A DNA stretch of 64,000 nt from Eubacteriales bacterium. Lineage in GTDB: Bacteria; Bacillota; Clostridia; Oscillospirales; Oscillospiraceae. The stretch lies in assembly GCA_030536515.1 (NCBI GenBank), contig JAUNPV010000004.1:1-64000 (forward strand), in the 5' to 3' direction. The position numbers and the translations under genes were made by a program. This document shows positions 41,197 to 51,100 of this stretch, piece after piece (positions within the stretch are counted from its first letter, which is position 1; every line of letters starts with the position of its first letter). The notes under the pieces were generated by a model. That model was not told where the DNA came from. It made no database searches and saw only the letters and a list, made by a program, of their open reading frames with translations.

Positions 41197-41697
41197 CTAT
41201 CGTTTTCTTGGCTTCCTTGCCAGCACCCGGTCCAGCAGGAAGAACACCCCGTTCCCCAGAAGCAGCAGCACGGCTGCCATTGCCGTGCCCAGGTCTGCAA
41301 AATCCTCGCTCAAGGCGGCCAGGCCCAGCAGGTGCAGCAGCACCCAGTACATGGCGAGGGTGGCCCCGTTGAACAGAACTGCCTTCCACAGCCAGGGGAG
41401 CCTGGTCCGGTCCAGCCGGGGCTTGACGATGGGGTAGTAGCCCAGAAACACGAACACGGCGGCAGCCTCCTTGTCCGGGGCCAGCAGGGCGGATAAAATG
41501 GCAACGGCCCCGTACCAGGCCCAGGCCATCCGTCGGCCGCAGAGCCGGAGCACCGCTTGCAGAAGGATTGCGCACAGCAGCGGCGCAGCGTAGGTAGCCA
41601 CGGGTATCACGGTCCCCAGGCCCATGACAACCGTGGCCAGGGCCGCCAGGACGCCGCCCAGAGCCAGCTGGGCGGCGGGGGTGCGTTTACTGCCCAT
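41197..41697 (-). CDS. Membrane protein coupled to pncB (possible transport S-component)
   Basis: 166 aa with five or six helices and a basic C-terminus (ARKPRKR). The N-terminal stretch LALGGVLAALATVVMGLGT resembles the first helix of ECF transporter substrate-binding components, but I cannot place it in a named family. Its start overlaps the pncB stop by 11 bp, so it is translated with nicotinate phosphoribosyltransferase. A role in niacin uptake is an attractive but unproven idea. Confidence 0.7.
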   Translation of the reverse strand: MGSKRTPAAQLALGGVLAALATVVMGLGTVIPVATYAAPLLCAILLQAVLRLCGRRMAWAWYGAVAILSALLAPDKEAAAVFVFLGYYPIVKPRLDRTRLPWLWKAVLFNGATLAMYWVLLHLLGLAALSEDFADLGTAMAAVLLLLGNGVFFLLDRVLARKPRKR

Positions 41698-43138
41698 TTT
41701 CTTTCAGCAGGCCGTACTTGATGTCCCAGAGCTTCTGGCTCAGGTCCACGTAGTAGGTCTGGGGATTGTCAAACCGGCGGACCTCCTCCCAGAGGGTGTC
41801 CACCTGCTGGCGGCAGTAGGTGCGGATGTCCTCCAGCTTCGGCAGGTCGTAAACCAGCTGGCCGTCCTTGAAAATGGGGACCTGGAGCTCCTTGGCGGTG
41901 AAGTTGTAGACCTCCTTGGTTTTCCAGGTGGCCTCCGGGTCGAAGATGGTCATGCTGCCCTGGTCGTCCACAGTCTCGTCGTAGACGCACAGGTAGTCGG
42001 CAATGGCCTTGCCGGTGTCGTTGCCGAAGAAGCGGTAGAGCTTTTTATAGTGGGGGTTGGTGATTTTGCCCACGTTTTCGGAAATTTTGATTTTGGGGAC
42101 CACGGTGCCGTCCGGCTCCTCCAGGGCCACCAGCTTGTAAACGCCGCCGAACACCGGCTCGCTGCGGGCGGTAATCAGCCGCTCGCCCACGCCGAACATA
42201 TCAATCTGGGCCCCCTGGCGCAGGACGTCCCGGATGATATACTCGTCCAGGGAGTTGGACACGGAAATCTGACACTCCGTCCATCCGGCCTCGTCCAGCA
42301 TTTTCCTGGCCTGGCGGGTCAGGTAGGCCATGTCGCCGGAGTCCAGCCGGATGCCGCATTTGGTGATGCCCAGGGGCTTCAGCACCTCGTTGAACACCCG
42401 GATGGCGTTGGGCACGCCGGAACGCAGGGTGTTGTAGGTGTCCACCAGGAGGGTGGCGTTGTTTGGGTACATCTCCACATAGGCCTTGAAGGCCTCGTAC
42501 TCGCTGTCGAACATCTGGACCCAGGCGTGGGCCATGGTGCCGCCGGCCTTGACGCCGTAGAGCTGGTCGGAGATGGTGCAGGCAGTGCCGTGGCATCCGC
42601 CGATGTAGGCGGCACGGGCCCCCAGAATGGCAGCGTCAGACCCCTGGGCCCGGCGGGAGCCGAATTCCAGCACCGTCCGCCCCTCGGCGGCCCGGACCAC
42701 CCGGTTGGCCTTGGTGGCAATGAGGCTCTGGTGGTTGACGCTCAGCAGCAGGAAGGTCTCCACCAGCTGGGCCTGGATGGCAGGGGCCCGGACGGTGATG
42801 ATGGGTTCCTTGGGAAACACCGGGGTCCCCTCGGGGACAGCCCAGATATCGCCGGTGAATTTGAAGTCAGAAAGATACGCCAGGAATTCCTCGCTGAACA
42901 GCTTCCGGCTCCGGAGGTAGGCAATGTCCTCAGGACCAAAGTGAAGGTTCTGGATATAGCTGACAATCTGCTCAAGACCCGCGGCAATGGCAAAGCCGCC
43001 GCCGTCGGGACATTTCCGGAAGAACAGATCAAAATAGGCAATGCGCTCCTGGTAGCCCTTGGCAAAATAGCCGTAGCCCATGGTCAGCTCGTAAAAATCG
43101 CACAGCATGGTAAGATTCAGCTTGTTGTTATCGACCAT
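41687..43138 (-). CDS. pncB: Nicotinate phosphoribosyltransferase
   Basis: 483 aa. TMLCDFYELTMGYGYF at the N-terminus, GSRRAQGSDAAI near 175 and IRLDSGDMAYL near 280 are typical of the family, covering the PRPP and nicotinate sites. It makes nicotinate mononucleotide from nicotinate for NAD salvage. ATG 43138 is preferred over GTG 43147, which overlaps the ribosome site GGGGTGA. It precedes and overlaps the membrane protein gene at 41197. Confidence 0.95.
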   Translation of the reverse strand: MVDNNKLNLTMLCDFYELTMGYGYFAKGYQERIAYFDLFFRKCPDGGGFAIAAGLEQIVSYIQNLHFGPEDIAYLRSRKLFSEEFLAYLSDFKFTGDIWAVPEGTPVFPKEPIITVRAPAIQAQLVETFLLLSVNHQSLIATKANRVVRAAEGRTVLEFGSRRAQGSDAAILGARAAYIGGCHGTACTISDQLYGVKAGGTMAHAWVQMFDSEYEAFKAYVEMYPNNATLLVDTYNTLRSGVPNAIRVFNEVLKPLGITKCGIRLDSGDMAYLTRQARKMLDEAGWTECQISVSNSLDEYIIRDVLRQGAQIDMFGVGERLITARSEPVFGGVYKLVALEEPDGTVVPKIKISENVGKITNPHYKKLYRFFGNDTGKAIADYLCVYDETVDDQGSMTIFDPEATWKTKEVYNFTAKELQVPIFKDGQLVYDLPKLEDIRTYCRQQVDTLWEEVRRFDNPQTYYVDLSQKLWDIKYGLLKENGQ

Positions 43139-43169
43139 TTCAGTCACCCCGTTTTCATATTATGATGGT

Positions 43170-43198
43170 ATTATATAAAAAACCTTCGGAAATAGCAA
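43170..43198 (-). promoter_or_regulatory. Promoter of pncB
   Basis: Minus strand TTGCTA (43198-43193), 17 bp, TATAAT (43175-43170). Confidence 0.6.
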
Positions 43199-43208
43199 CC
43201 CTTTTTTG

Positions 43209-43237
43209 TTGACACTGGCAAAAATCTGGAGTATAGT
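43209..43237 (+). promoter_or_regulatory. Promoter of the 106 aa protein gene
   Basis: TTGACA (43209-43214), 17 bp, TATAGT (43232-43237). Confidence 0.7.
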
Positions 43238-43287
43238 TAAGGTGGAAAGCAGCTTTCCCCACGAATTTTTGACAGGAGGATATCACG

Positions 43288-43608
43288 ATGCAGGATTACG
43301 GAGCCATGATTCGCAGTACCTTTGAGCAGGGCAGCGTCCGGGATGCAGAGCTGCTGTTTGAGGCTTGCATCCTCAACGCCTTCCCCACCAACCACTTCCG
43401 CCGTCTGGAGCTGATCCGCTTTCTCCGGGACCAGCCCTACATGGAGGGCCGCAGCTGGAACCACGTGTTTGAAATCAAAAAAACCGAGCTCCAGGGCAGC
43501 CCCGTCTGGGCCGTCCACTGCCGCCGGGTCACCACGGGAAAATCCCCGGATAAGAACGTGTACTTAGACTACATGACCCTGGGATTTGTCCAGTATATGG
43601 AGGAGTAA
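43288..43608 (+). CDS. Small conserved-looking protein of unknown function
   Basis: 106 aa, soluble, mixed alpha/beta by eye, with a basic-aromatic C-terminal half (WAVHCRRVTTGKSPDKN, then DYMTLGFVQYMEE). No recognised motif and no signal peptide. Evidence that it is real: a near-consensus promoter, AGGAGG ribosome site and normal codon use. Divergent from pncB. Function unknown. Confidence 0.75.
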   Translation: MQDYGAMIRSTFEQGSVRDAELLFEACILNAFPTNHFRRLELIRFLRDQPYMEGRSWNHVFEIKKTELQGSPVWAVHCRRVTTGKSPDKNVYLDYMTLGFVQYMEE

Positions 43609-43686
43609 AAAAACGGAACTGCATCAAAACCGATGCAGTCCCGCTGGTTTTGGGCCTTCAGAGTGCTCCCGGCGGCGCACCAAAAT

Positions 43687-43848
43687 ACCTTCCCCCGGGG
43701 GGAAGGTGGCCGAGCGTAAGCGAGGTCGGAAGAGGAACGGCGAAACGTTGGTTTCAGCAGGCACTAACGGCTACGACAACTAACGTTACCGCCCGCATTC
43801 CTCTTCCGCCCAGTGTGCGCACTGGGCACCTTCCCCCCGGGGGAAGGT
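43687..43848. repeat. Family A palindromic repeat
   Basis: ACCTTCCCCCGGGGGGAAGG at the left and CCTTCCCCCCGGGGGAAGG at the right; inner GAGCGTAAGCGAG hairpin and GGAAGAGGAA/TTCCTCTTCC. The core includes CAGCAGGCACTAACG, shared with the copy at 61130. Confidence 0.85.
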
Positions 43849-43891
43849 TTTTTTCGGCTTCGCCGAATTTTTTGCGCTTGCGCAAAAAAGC

Positions 43892-43917
43892 GGGAGGGTC
43901 AAGTGACCCTCCCATAC
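43892..43917. repeat. GTAGGG-type repeat, GGGAGGGTCA module, decayed terminus
   Basis: GGGAGGGTCAAGTGACCCTCC followed by CATACT in place of CCTACG. It lies 11 bp from the uridine phosphorylase stop. Confidence 0.6.
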
Positions 43918-43927
43918 TGGGCGTTTT

Positions 43928-44701
43928 CTAGTTATTGCCAGCCCTGTCTTTTTCGATTATCCGCTTCATGGCCTCCACGCCTACCCGGATGGCGCCGGTG
44001 GTGTCCTCGGTCATGTTCATAAACAGGCCGGCCTTTTCCCGCTCCTGGTTCCAGATGACGTGGAAGCAGCTGCCGCAGCGGACCCCCAGGGCGGCGGCCA
44101 CCACGAACAGAGCGGCGGACTCCATTTCGCTGGCCTTGACCCCCAGCCGCTTCCAGCTCTCCCACTTTTGCAGCAGGTCGTAGTAGACCGGGGACTTCTC
44201 GGGGCTGTGCTGGCCGTAGAAGGCGTCCTTGCACTGGACCACCCCGGTGTGGGTCCGGTAGCCCAGGTCCTCGGAGGCGGCCTTCAGGGCGGCGGTGATG
44301 CCGAAATCCGGCACGGCGGGGTATTCGATGGGGGCGTATTCCAGGGAGGTGTGCTCATAGCGGACGGCTCCCGTGGCCACAATCACGTCCCCGGGACACA
44401 CGTCCATGGCAATGCCGCCGCAGGTGCCCACCCGGATGAAGGTGTCCGCCCCAATGGCGGCCAGCTCCTCCATGGCGATGGAGGCCGAGGGGCCGCCGAT
44501 GCCGGTGGAGCAGACGCTGACCTTCTCCCCCAGCAGGGTGCCGGTGTAGATGTTGTACTCCCGGTTCATGCCCACGTGGACAGGGCTGTCGAAATACCCG
44601 GCAATGGCCTCGCACCTGCCCGGGTCCCCGGGAAGGAACACATAGCGGCCAACGTCGCCGGGAACACAGCGGATGTGAAATTGCGCACCGGTATCCTGCA
44701 T
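43928..44701 (-). CDS. udp: Uridine phosphorylase-like nucleoside phosphorylase
   Basis: 257 aa of the PNP/UDP superfamily. [15 protein letters not shown] near 24-38 binds phosphate, RVGTCGGIA near 90 is the family signature, and MESAALF near 195 contacts the sugar. The sequence style matches uridine phosphorylase rather than purine nucleoside phosphorylase, but specificity is inferred. Salvages pyrimidine nucleosides. Single gene flanked by repeats. Confidence 0.85.
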   Translation of the reverse strand: MQDTGAQFHIRCVPGDVGRYVFLPGDPGRCEAIAGYFDSPVHVGMNREYNIYTGTLLGEKVSVCSTGIGGPSASIAMEELAAIGADTFIRVGTCGGIAMDVCPGDVIVATGAVRYEHTSLEYAPIEYPAVPDFGITAALKAASEDLGYRTHTGVVQCKDAFYGQHSPEKSPVYYDLLQKWESWKRLGVKASEMESAALFVVAAALGVRCGSCFHVIWNQEREKAGLFMNMTEDTTGAIRVGVEAMKRIIEKDRAGNN

Positions 44702-44727
44702 AAAAATCGCTCCCTTCTGCAGGAACA

Positions 44728-44819
44728 GCGTAGGGACAGCCCTTGCGGCTGTCCGGCCATGGAAAGCATGGCGCCATCCCGGAGGGATGGCCGGGAGGGG
44801 GCAAGCCCCTCCCCTACGC
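44728..44819. repeat. Family B repeat
   Basis: GCGTAGGGACAGCC to CCCTACGC with GGCCATGG/CCATGGCG-like and GCCATCCC/GGGATGGC hairpins inside. Sits between udp and the alanine symporter. Confidence 0.85.
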
Positions 44820-44830
44820 AGCTCTGTTTG

Positions 44831-46258
44831 TTACTTCTGTCCCAGCTTTTCCTTCTGGAAGTAGTTTTTGGTCAGCTTTATCACCACGCCGGACAGACCC
44901 AGCAGGGCAATCAGGTTGGGAATGGCCATGAAGCCGTTGAGGGTGTCAGCGATGTTCCACACCAGGCCCAGCTCCATGGTGGCGCCGATGACCACCACCA
45001 CCACGAAAATCGCCTGGTAGACAGGCACCGCCCTGGTGCCCATGAGGAACTCGCAGCAGCGGCTGCCGTACAGCGCCCAGCCCAGAATGGTGGACAGGGC
45101 AAACAGGCTGATGCCCACGGCCAGCACCAGGGCGCTTGCTCTGGTGCCGAAGACGGTGGCAAAGCACTTTGTAATCAGCTCCACACCGGCATCCTGGCCC
45201 CAGACCACGTCCACCCCGTTGCCGGCGGTGCACAGAATGGTCAGCGCCGTGAGGGTGCAGATGACGATGGTATCCACGAACACCTCAAAAATGCCGTACA
45301 GGCCCTGCTTGACCGGGTCGCTTTCGGCGGTGGCGGCGTGGGCCATGGGCGCAGAGCCCAGGCCTGCCTCGTTGGAGAAGACACCCCGGCCAACGCCCTT
45401 CTGGATGGTGGTCATAATGGTGATGCCGAAGGCGCCGCCCAGAGCGGACTTGGCGCTGAAGGCACCCTTGAAAATCATGGCAAAGGCAGCGCCCAGGCTG
45501 TCCAGGTGCAGCAGCACCACGGCCAGTGCGCATATAATGTACGCCAGCGCCATAAAGGGCACCAGCTTCTCCGCCACTGCACCGATGCGCTTGATGCCGC
45601 CAAAGAGGACCATGGCCACAATGACCGCCACCAGCAGGCCCACCACCACACTGGAAATGGTGATGCTCTGGCCCAGAAGCTGGACGGTGGCCGCGCCGGT
45701 GTTGCCGCCGAAGGCATCGATGGCGGTGTTCACCGCCCCGGCGATGGTGTTGGCCTGGGTCATGTTGCCGATGCCGAAGGCGGCAATGCCGCCCAGCAGG
45801 CTGAAGGCCACAGCCAGGGCGTTCCACTTCTTGCCCAGGCCGTTTTTGATGTAGTACATTGGGCCGCCCACCCAGTCGCCCTTGGCGTTGCGCTCCCGGA
45901 ACCGGACCGCCAGCACCACCTCGGCATACTTGGTCATCATGCCGAACAGGGCGGAAAGCCACATCCAGAACACAGCCCCGGGGCCGCCGACGACAATGGC
46001 GCCGGTGACGCCCGCAATGTTGCCGGTACCGACGGTGGCGGCCAGGGCGGTGGTCACCGCCTGGAAGGGCGTAATCTCGCCGTCACCGGCGGACTGCTTG
46101 TGAAAGACCTTGCCGATGGTGTTGCGCATGGCGTAGCCGAATTTGCGGAACTGCAAAAAGCCCATCCGCGTGCTCAGGTAAATGCCAGTGCCCACCAGCA
46201 GAATCAGCATCCAGGGGCCCCAGGCAATGCCGTTTAAGGTTTTAACGATTTCTGTCAT
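44831..46258 (-). CDS. Sodium:alanine (AGCS family) symporter
   Basis: 475 aa with about 11 helices. TGNIAGVTGAIVVGGPGAVF near 78-97 and NEAGLGSAPMAHAAA near 300 are family signatures. It imports alanine or glycine with Na+ in the cytoplasmic membrane. Single gene with GGGAG ribosome site. Length and motifs are complete. Confidence 0.95.
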   Translation of the reverse strand: MTEIVKTLNGIAWGPWMLILLVGTGIYLSTRMGFLQFRKFGYAMRNTIGKVFHKQSAGDGEITPFQAVTTALAATVGTGNIAGVTGAIVVGGPGAVFWMWLSALFGMMTKYAEVVLAVRFRERNAKGDWVGGPMYYIKNGLGKKWNALAVAFSLLGGIAAFGIGNMTQANTIAGAVNTAIDAFGGNTGAATVQLLGQSITISSVVVGLLVAVIVAMVLFGGIKRIGAVAEKLVPFMALAYIICALAVVLLHLDSLGAAFAMIFKGAFSAKSALGGAFGITIMTTIQKGVGRGVFSNEAGLGSAPMAHAATAESDPVKQGLYGIFEVFVDTIVICTLTALTILCTAGNGVDVVWGQDAGVELITKCFATVFGTRASALVLAVGISLFALSTILGWALYGSRCCEFLMGTRAVPVYQAIFVVVVVIGATMELGLVWNIADTLNGFMAIPNLIALLGLSGVVIKLTKNYFQKEKLGQK

Positions 46259-46378
46259 AGTCTTCTCCCTGCCTTTCTGTATGGCAATATCATACTAAAT
46301 CCTGCCTTGGATTGCAAGGAAAAACTTTTTATTTATCAAAATAAATTCACTTTTTTCTCTCCGGCGGGGAGTGGTCTG

Positions 46379-46407
46379 TTGACAGCGTTTTTATCGTGTG
46401 ATATAAT
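46379..46407 (+). promoter_or_regulatory. Perfect consensus promoter
   Basis: TTGACA (46379-46384), exact 17 bp, TATAAT (46402-46407), serving the putative peptidase at 46463. Confidence 0.85.
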
Positions 46408-46462
46408 TTATTGTATCAAAAGGATGTTTTCTTCCATTCTCCATGAAAGGAGTCAATTTGCT

Positions 46463-47350
46463 ATGATTTTCGACCTGGATTTTGTAAACTTAGAGTTGAA
46501 AGCCGCTGCATCCGGCGTTGTTCCGGAGGCGCTCACCGACCATCCGGTGTTTCAAGCCATTGCCTTTCATGAAGCCCAGCTGGACCGGCCGGAGCTGACC
46601 AGAGCCCGGTTCTGCGCCGCCCTCCGGGCCGCCGCCCGGAATGAGGACGGCAGCTGGGGGCTGCGCGCCCTGTTTGACCGCCGGGAGAATCTTCTGAAGC
46701 TCATCGGCTGGCTGTCTGAGGATTCCCAGGGGATTTTTCAGATGATGGCGGCCTGGCTGTCCCATTTCACCACCGCCCGGCTGACCGGGGCCCTTCGCTG
46801 CATTCTCTATGTGGGCACCCATGACGGAGGCTTCAAGCTGGCCTCGGATTCAGAGGATATTTTCATCAACGCTGCGGCCCTGACCAATCTGGACTGCTTT
46901 CTGGAAACCCTGGCCCACGAATGCTACCACGCCCGGACCAAGTCCCCGGCCCTTGTCCGGCGAATCCAGCGGCTGGAGGAGGAGAACGACTACCTGGGGG
47001 CGGTGCTGTACTCCACCTTCGAGGAGGGCACGGCGGACTTTGTGGGCAACAACGGCGCAACCGTCACCCAGAACCCGGTGTTTCCCCTGCGGCCGCCGGA
47101 GGAGGGGGCCGCCCAACTGCGGCAGCTGCTCCGGGACTACCGCAGCGGCAGCCTTTCCGGGGAGGCGCTGTACATGACCTTCCGGAAAACCGACTGCTGC
47201 TATACCGCCGGGGTGTACATCGCCGCCGCCGTGTGGCAGGACTGCGGCATCGACGGCCTGGACGTGTGGTCCCAGGAGCTTGACTGGATGAAGTATTACA
47301 GCCTCTTCCGCTCCACCGAGCCAGGCGCAGACTGGCCGGAGCTGGTATAA
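46463..47350 (+). CDS. Putative zinc peptidase (HExxH protein, DUF5700-like)
   Basis: 295 aa, no signal peptide or membrane helix. AHECYHA gives the zinc motif His152-Glu153-His156, and EEGTADF near 189 offers a third Glu ligand as in gluzincins. It resembles the DUF2268/DUF5700 group of putative Zn-dependent proteases; substrate unknown. ATG 46463 follows GAAAGGAG; the frame upstream is not coding. It stands alone behind a perfect promoter, so it is probably well expressed. Confidence 0.8.
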   Translation: MIFDLDFVNLELKAAASGVVPEALTDHPVFQAIAFHEAQLDRPELTRARFCAALRAAARNEDGSWGLRALFDRRENLLKLIGWLSEDSQGIFQMMAAWLSHFTTARLTGALRCILYVGTHDGGFKLASDSEDIFINAAALTNLDCFLETLAHECYHARTKSPALVRRIQRLEEENDYLGAVLYSTFEEGTADFVGNNGATVTQNPVFPLRPPEEGAAQLRQLLRDYRSGSLSGEALYMTFRKTDCCYTAGVYIAAAVWQDCGIDGLDVWSQELDWMKYYSLFRSTEPGADWPELV

Positions 47351-47370
47351 CTTATCAGGTTATCTCCGCA

Positions 47371-47536
47371 AAGCCTCCCCTTACACAGGGGAGGTGGCCC
47401 GGCGTAAGCCGGGTCGGAGGGGTTGCTTAGAGTGCTTGTGATTTGCACAATATTCCCGGCTCCTGTGCAGTGGGTAGCTGTCAGACAACCCCTCAGTCAC
47501 CTGCGGTGACAGCTCCCCTTGCACAGGGGAGCCTTT
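47371..47536. repeat. Family A-like repeat, CTCCCC variant
   Basis: AAGCCTCCCCTTACACAGGG at the left and CTCCCCTTGCACAGGGGAGC at the right, inner CCGGCGTAAGCCGG hairpin and GGAGGGGTTG/CAACCCCTCAG. Same plan as family A with different hairpin sequence. Confidence 0.8.
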
Positions 47537-47589
47537 GGCCTGTGCCACGCTTGCTTGCTGCGTTAAGCCAATAAAGCATAAAATAAATC

Positions 47590-47618
47590 AATCGGCTGAC
47601 CTTAGCGGTCAGCCGATT
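47590..47618 (-). terminator. Terminator overlapping the end of gene 47602-48048
   Basis: 12 bp stem AATCGGCTGACC/GGTCAGCCGATT with a 5 nt loop; the last codons and stop lie inside it. T-rich on the minus strand. Confidence 0.75.
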
Positions 47619-48048
47619 GTTTCTGCAAATCATCCAGGAAGAAGATTCCCTCGGTGAGGTTTACAAAGGTCTCGTCGTCCTTCAGCGCATAGGCACTCCC
47701 CTTCCACCAGACCGTGGTCCGGTTGGCCCGGACCTGGACGGTCTTGCCGTCCCCGGTTTCATAGGTGAGGGCAATCAGCGGCTCCCCGCTCCCGTCCGCC
47801 CTTTGGAAGGGGGCGTATCGCAGAAAGCCGGTGAGCTTCACCGCAAGCTCCATCTGCTCCGGGTCTGTCAGCACCTTTTCCTCCTCAGTCACCGCCGGGT
47901 AGGAAACGGTCACCCGCTCCAACTTCTCCGGCTTGGGAACGCCAATCAGGTACATTCCCCTCATGCCAATGTCGAAAGCCATGACAATGGCGGTGACCGC
48001 CAGGATTTGCAGAAGAAATTTCAGGGTCCCTTTTATAAATTTATTCAT
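47602..48048 (-). CDS. Membrane-anchored protein of unknown function
   Basis: 148 aa. One N-terminal helix (about 9-30), then an extracytoplasmic domain with a beta-rich look (VTVSYPAVTEEEKVL, LIALTYETGDGKTVQV). I do not recognise the family; small one-helix proteins of this kind are common in Firmicutes. Good AAGGAGG site. It lies downstream of polC in the same direction but 92 bp away. Confidence 0.7.
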   Translation of the reverse strand: MNKFIKGTLKFLLQILAVTAIVMAFDIGMRGMYLIGVPKPEKLERVTVSYPAVTEEEKVLTDPEQMELAVKLTGFLRYAPFQRADGSGEPLIALTYETGDGKTVQVRANRTTVWWKGSAYALKDDETFVNLTEGIFFLDDLQKQSADR

Positions 48049-48140
48049 TGCAGCCGCCTCCTTTTTTTCATTTTATCACAACAAACTGCAAAATGCCAGA
48101 AAAAATGTCATCCTTCGCTGATGCGCAGGATGACATTTTT

Positions 48141-51100
48141 TCAGAAGAAGCTGACCTGGCTGGTATCGGGCAGGGTTCCGAAGGCGCCGGCATCCTTCAG
48201 CATCTGGATGTGGGTCTTGGAGACCTTGGGGCAGGCCAGGGAGAATTCCTCGATGGACAGGAAGGTCTTGTCCTTCCGGCCCTCCATGATGTCCCAGGCG
48301 GCGCTTTCGCCCAGGCCGGAAATGGCCACGAAGGGGGGCAGCAGCTTTCCGTCTTGAATCAGGAACTTGGTGGCGTGGCTTTCGTAGATGTCGATGGGGG
48401 CGAAGGTGAAGCCCCGGAGGTAGTATTCGTAGACCACCTCCATGGTGGTCAGCAGGTCCTCGTCCTTGGCGCTGGCGTCCTCGTTGCTGTCGATGGCGTC
48501 GATGTTGGCGAGGACGGCCTCCATGCCCTGGGTCATCAGCACGGCGTCAAAGCCGCCCTTCTGGCTGCGCCGGTAGAAATAGGCGGCGTAGAAGGCCAGG
48601 GGGTGGTAGACCTTGAACCAGGCAATGCGGAAGGCCATCATCACGTAGGCCACGGCGTGGGCCTTGGGGAACAGATACTTGACCTTCTTGCAGGAGCCGA
48701 TGTACCAGTCCGGGACCCCGGCGGCTACCATCTCCTCCTCGGCCCCGTCAGGCAGGCCCCTGCCCTTTCGGACGGATTCCATAATCTTAAAGGCCCGCTT
48801 CTCCGGCATTCCGCAGGAAATCAGATACAGCATGATATCGTCCCGGCAGCCGATGGTGGAGTCCACGGTGGCGGTCTTGGAGGTAATCAGGTCCCGGGCA
48901 TTGCCCAGCCACACGTCGGTGCCGTGGGTGTAGCCGGAGATACGCACCAGGAAATCGAACTTGGTGGGCATGGTGTCCAGCAGTACGCCCCGGGTGAAAC
49001 GGGTGTTGAACTCCGGCACCGCCACAGCCCCGGTGGGGCCTAAGAGCTTGTCGTCCTCATAGCCCAGGACCTTGGAGGAGGTGAAGATGGACATGGTGTC
49101 CTTGTCATCCAGGGGGATGGTCTGGGCGTTGACACCGGTCATGTCCTCCATCATGCGAATCATGGTGGGGTCGTCGTGGCCCAGCATATCCAGCTTCAGA
49201 AGATTTTCCTCCATGGAGTGGTATTCAAAATGGGTGGTAATCTGGTCGGAGTGGGGGTCGTCCGCCGGGTGCTGGACCGGGCAGAAATCCCAAATCTCAT
49301 TTTCCTGGGGAATGACCACCAGGCCGCCGGGGTGCTGGCCGGTGGTCCGGCGCACGCCCACGCACCCGGCGGCGAGCCTTGCTTCCTCGGCCCGGGAGGC
49401 CGTGCGGCCCCGCTCGGACAGGTACTTTTTCACATAGCCGAAGGCGGTCTTTTCCGCCACGGTGCCCACGGTGCCTGCCCGGAACACATGGGATTTTCCA
49501 AACAGCTCGATACAATACTGGTGAGCCTTGGCCTGGTATTCGCCGGAAAAGTTCAGGTCGATATCCGGGACCTTGTCGCCGCCGAAGCCCAGGAAGGTCT
49601 CGAAGGGGATGTTGAAGCCGTCCTTGTCCATTTTGGTCCCGCACTTGGGGCACACCATATCCGGCAGGTCCGCCCCGCAGTTGAATTCCTTGGGCACGTC
49701 CAGAATGGTGTGCTTGCAGTCGGGGTTGGGGCAGCGGTAGTGGGGCGGGAAGGAGTTGACCTCGGTGATGCCGGACATAAAGGCCACAATGGAGGAGCCA
49801 ACGGAGCCACGGGAGCCCACCAGATAGCCGTGCTCCAACGAGTTCTGGACCAGCTTCTGGGCGGACATATAAATCACGTCATAGTGGCAGGAAATGATAT
49901 CGTGAAGCTCTGTTTCCACACGCTTGACAAAGATTTCCGGCGGGTTATCCCCGTAAAGCCGGTGGAATTTCCCGTAAACCAGATTTTTCAGGTCCTCCAC
50001 GGAGTTTTCGATTTTGGGGGCGAACAGGTTGTGAGGCACGGGGCGCAGAGTCTCCACCATGTCGGCAATCAAATTGGGATTGGTGATGACCACCTCCCGG
50101 GCCTTTTCCTCCCCCAGGTAGGCAAATTCCCGGAGCATTTCGTCGGTGGTCCGCAGGTATAGGGGGTTGGGCTTGTCGGCATCGTCAAAGCCCTTGGTGG
50201 CCAGGAGGATGTGGCGGAAAATCTCGTCCTCGGGATTCAGAAAGTGGACGTCGCCGGTGGCCACCACTGGCTTGCCCAGCTCCTGGCCCAGGCGGACCAC
50301 GGTGCGGTTGAAATTCCGCAGCTCCTCCTCGTCCTGGGCGATGCCCTTGGCCAGCATGAACATATTGTTGGCCAGAGGCTGGATTTCCAGGAAATCGTAG
50401 AAGGAGGCGATGCGCTTGAGCTCATCGTCGCTTTTCCGGTCCAGAATGGCCTGGAACAGCTCGCCGGCCTCGCAGGCGGAGCCGATGATGAGGCCCTCCC
50501 GCATTTCCAGCAGCTCGGACTTGGGCATCCGAGGGACCCGGCGGAAGTAGTTCAGATTGGAATTGGAAATCAGGTGGTAGAGGTTCCGCAGGCCAACCTG
50601 GTTTTTGGCAAAGACGATGATGTGCCGTGCCTGGCGGTCCGTCACCCGGCCCTTGGCCCGCAGCTTCATCATAGCGGGGTTGATGGTCTGGAGGGTGTGG
50701 ATGTCGTGGTCCTCCTCCAGCATGGCCATGAGCTTGGTCATAATCAGGCCGCAGGTCATGGCATCGTCCCCGGCCCGGTGGTGGTTGAAGTCCGGCAGAT
50801 TCAGGGCATCGGACACGATGTTCAGCTTGAATTTGTTCAGATGGGGCAGCAGATTCTGGGACAGAATCAGGGTATCCGCCGCCGTGTAGTTGTACGCATA
50901 CCCCAGCCGCTGGCACTCCGCCCGGATGAAGCCGGTGTCAAAGTCAGAGTTGTGGGCCACCAGCACCCGGCTGCCGATGAATTCCAGGAACTTGGGCAGG
51001 GCCTCCTCAATCTTGGGCGCACCCACCAGCATCTCGTCGGTGATACCCGTCAGGTCCACAATCTTCCGGTCCAGGGTCCGCTCCGGGTCCACGAAGGTCT

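Larger units (their letters stand above)
43609..43927. other. 319 bp non-coding gap filled by hairpins and repeats
   Basis: Contains a weak hairpin ACTGCATC/GATGCAGT (43617-43639) that may end the small gene, a family A repeat (43687-43848), short hairpins TTCGGCTTCGCCGAA and TTGCGCTTGCGCAA, and a GGGAGGGTCA module. No gene is visible. Confidence 0.7.
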
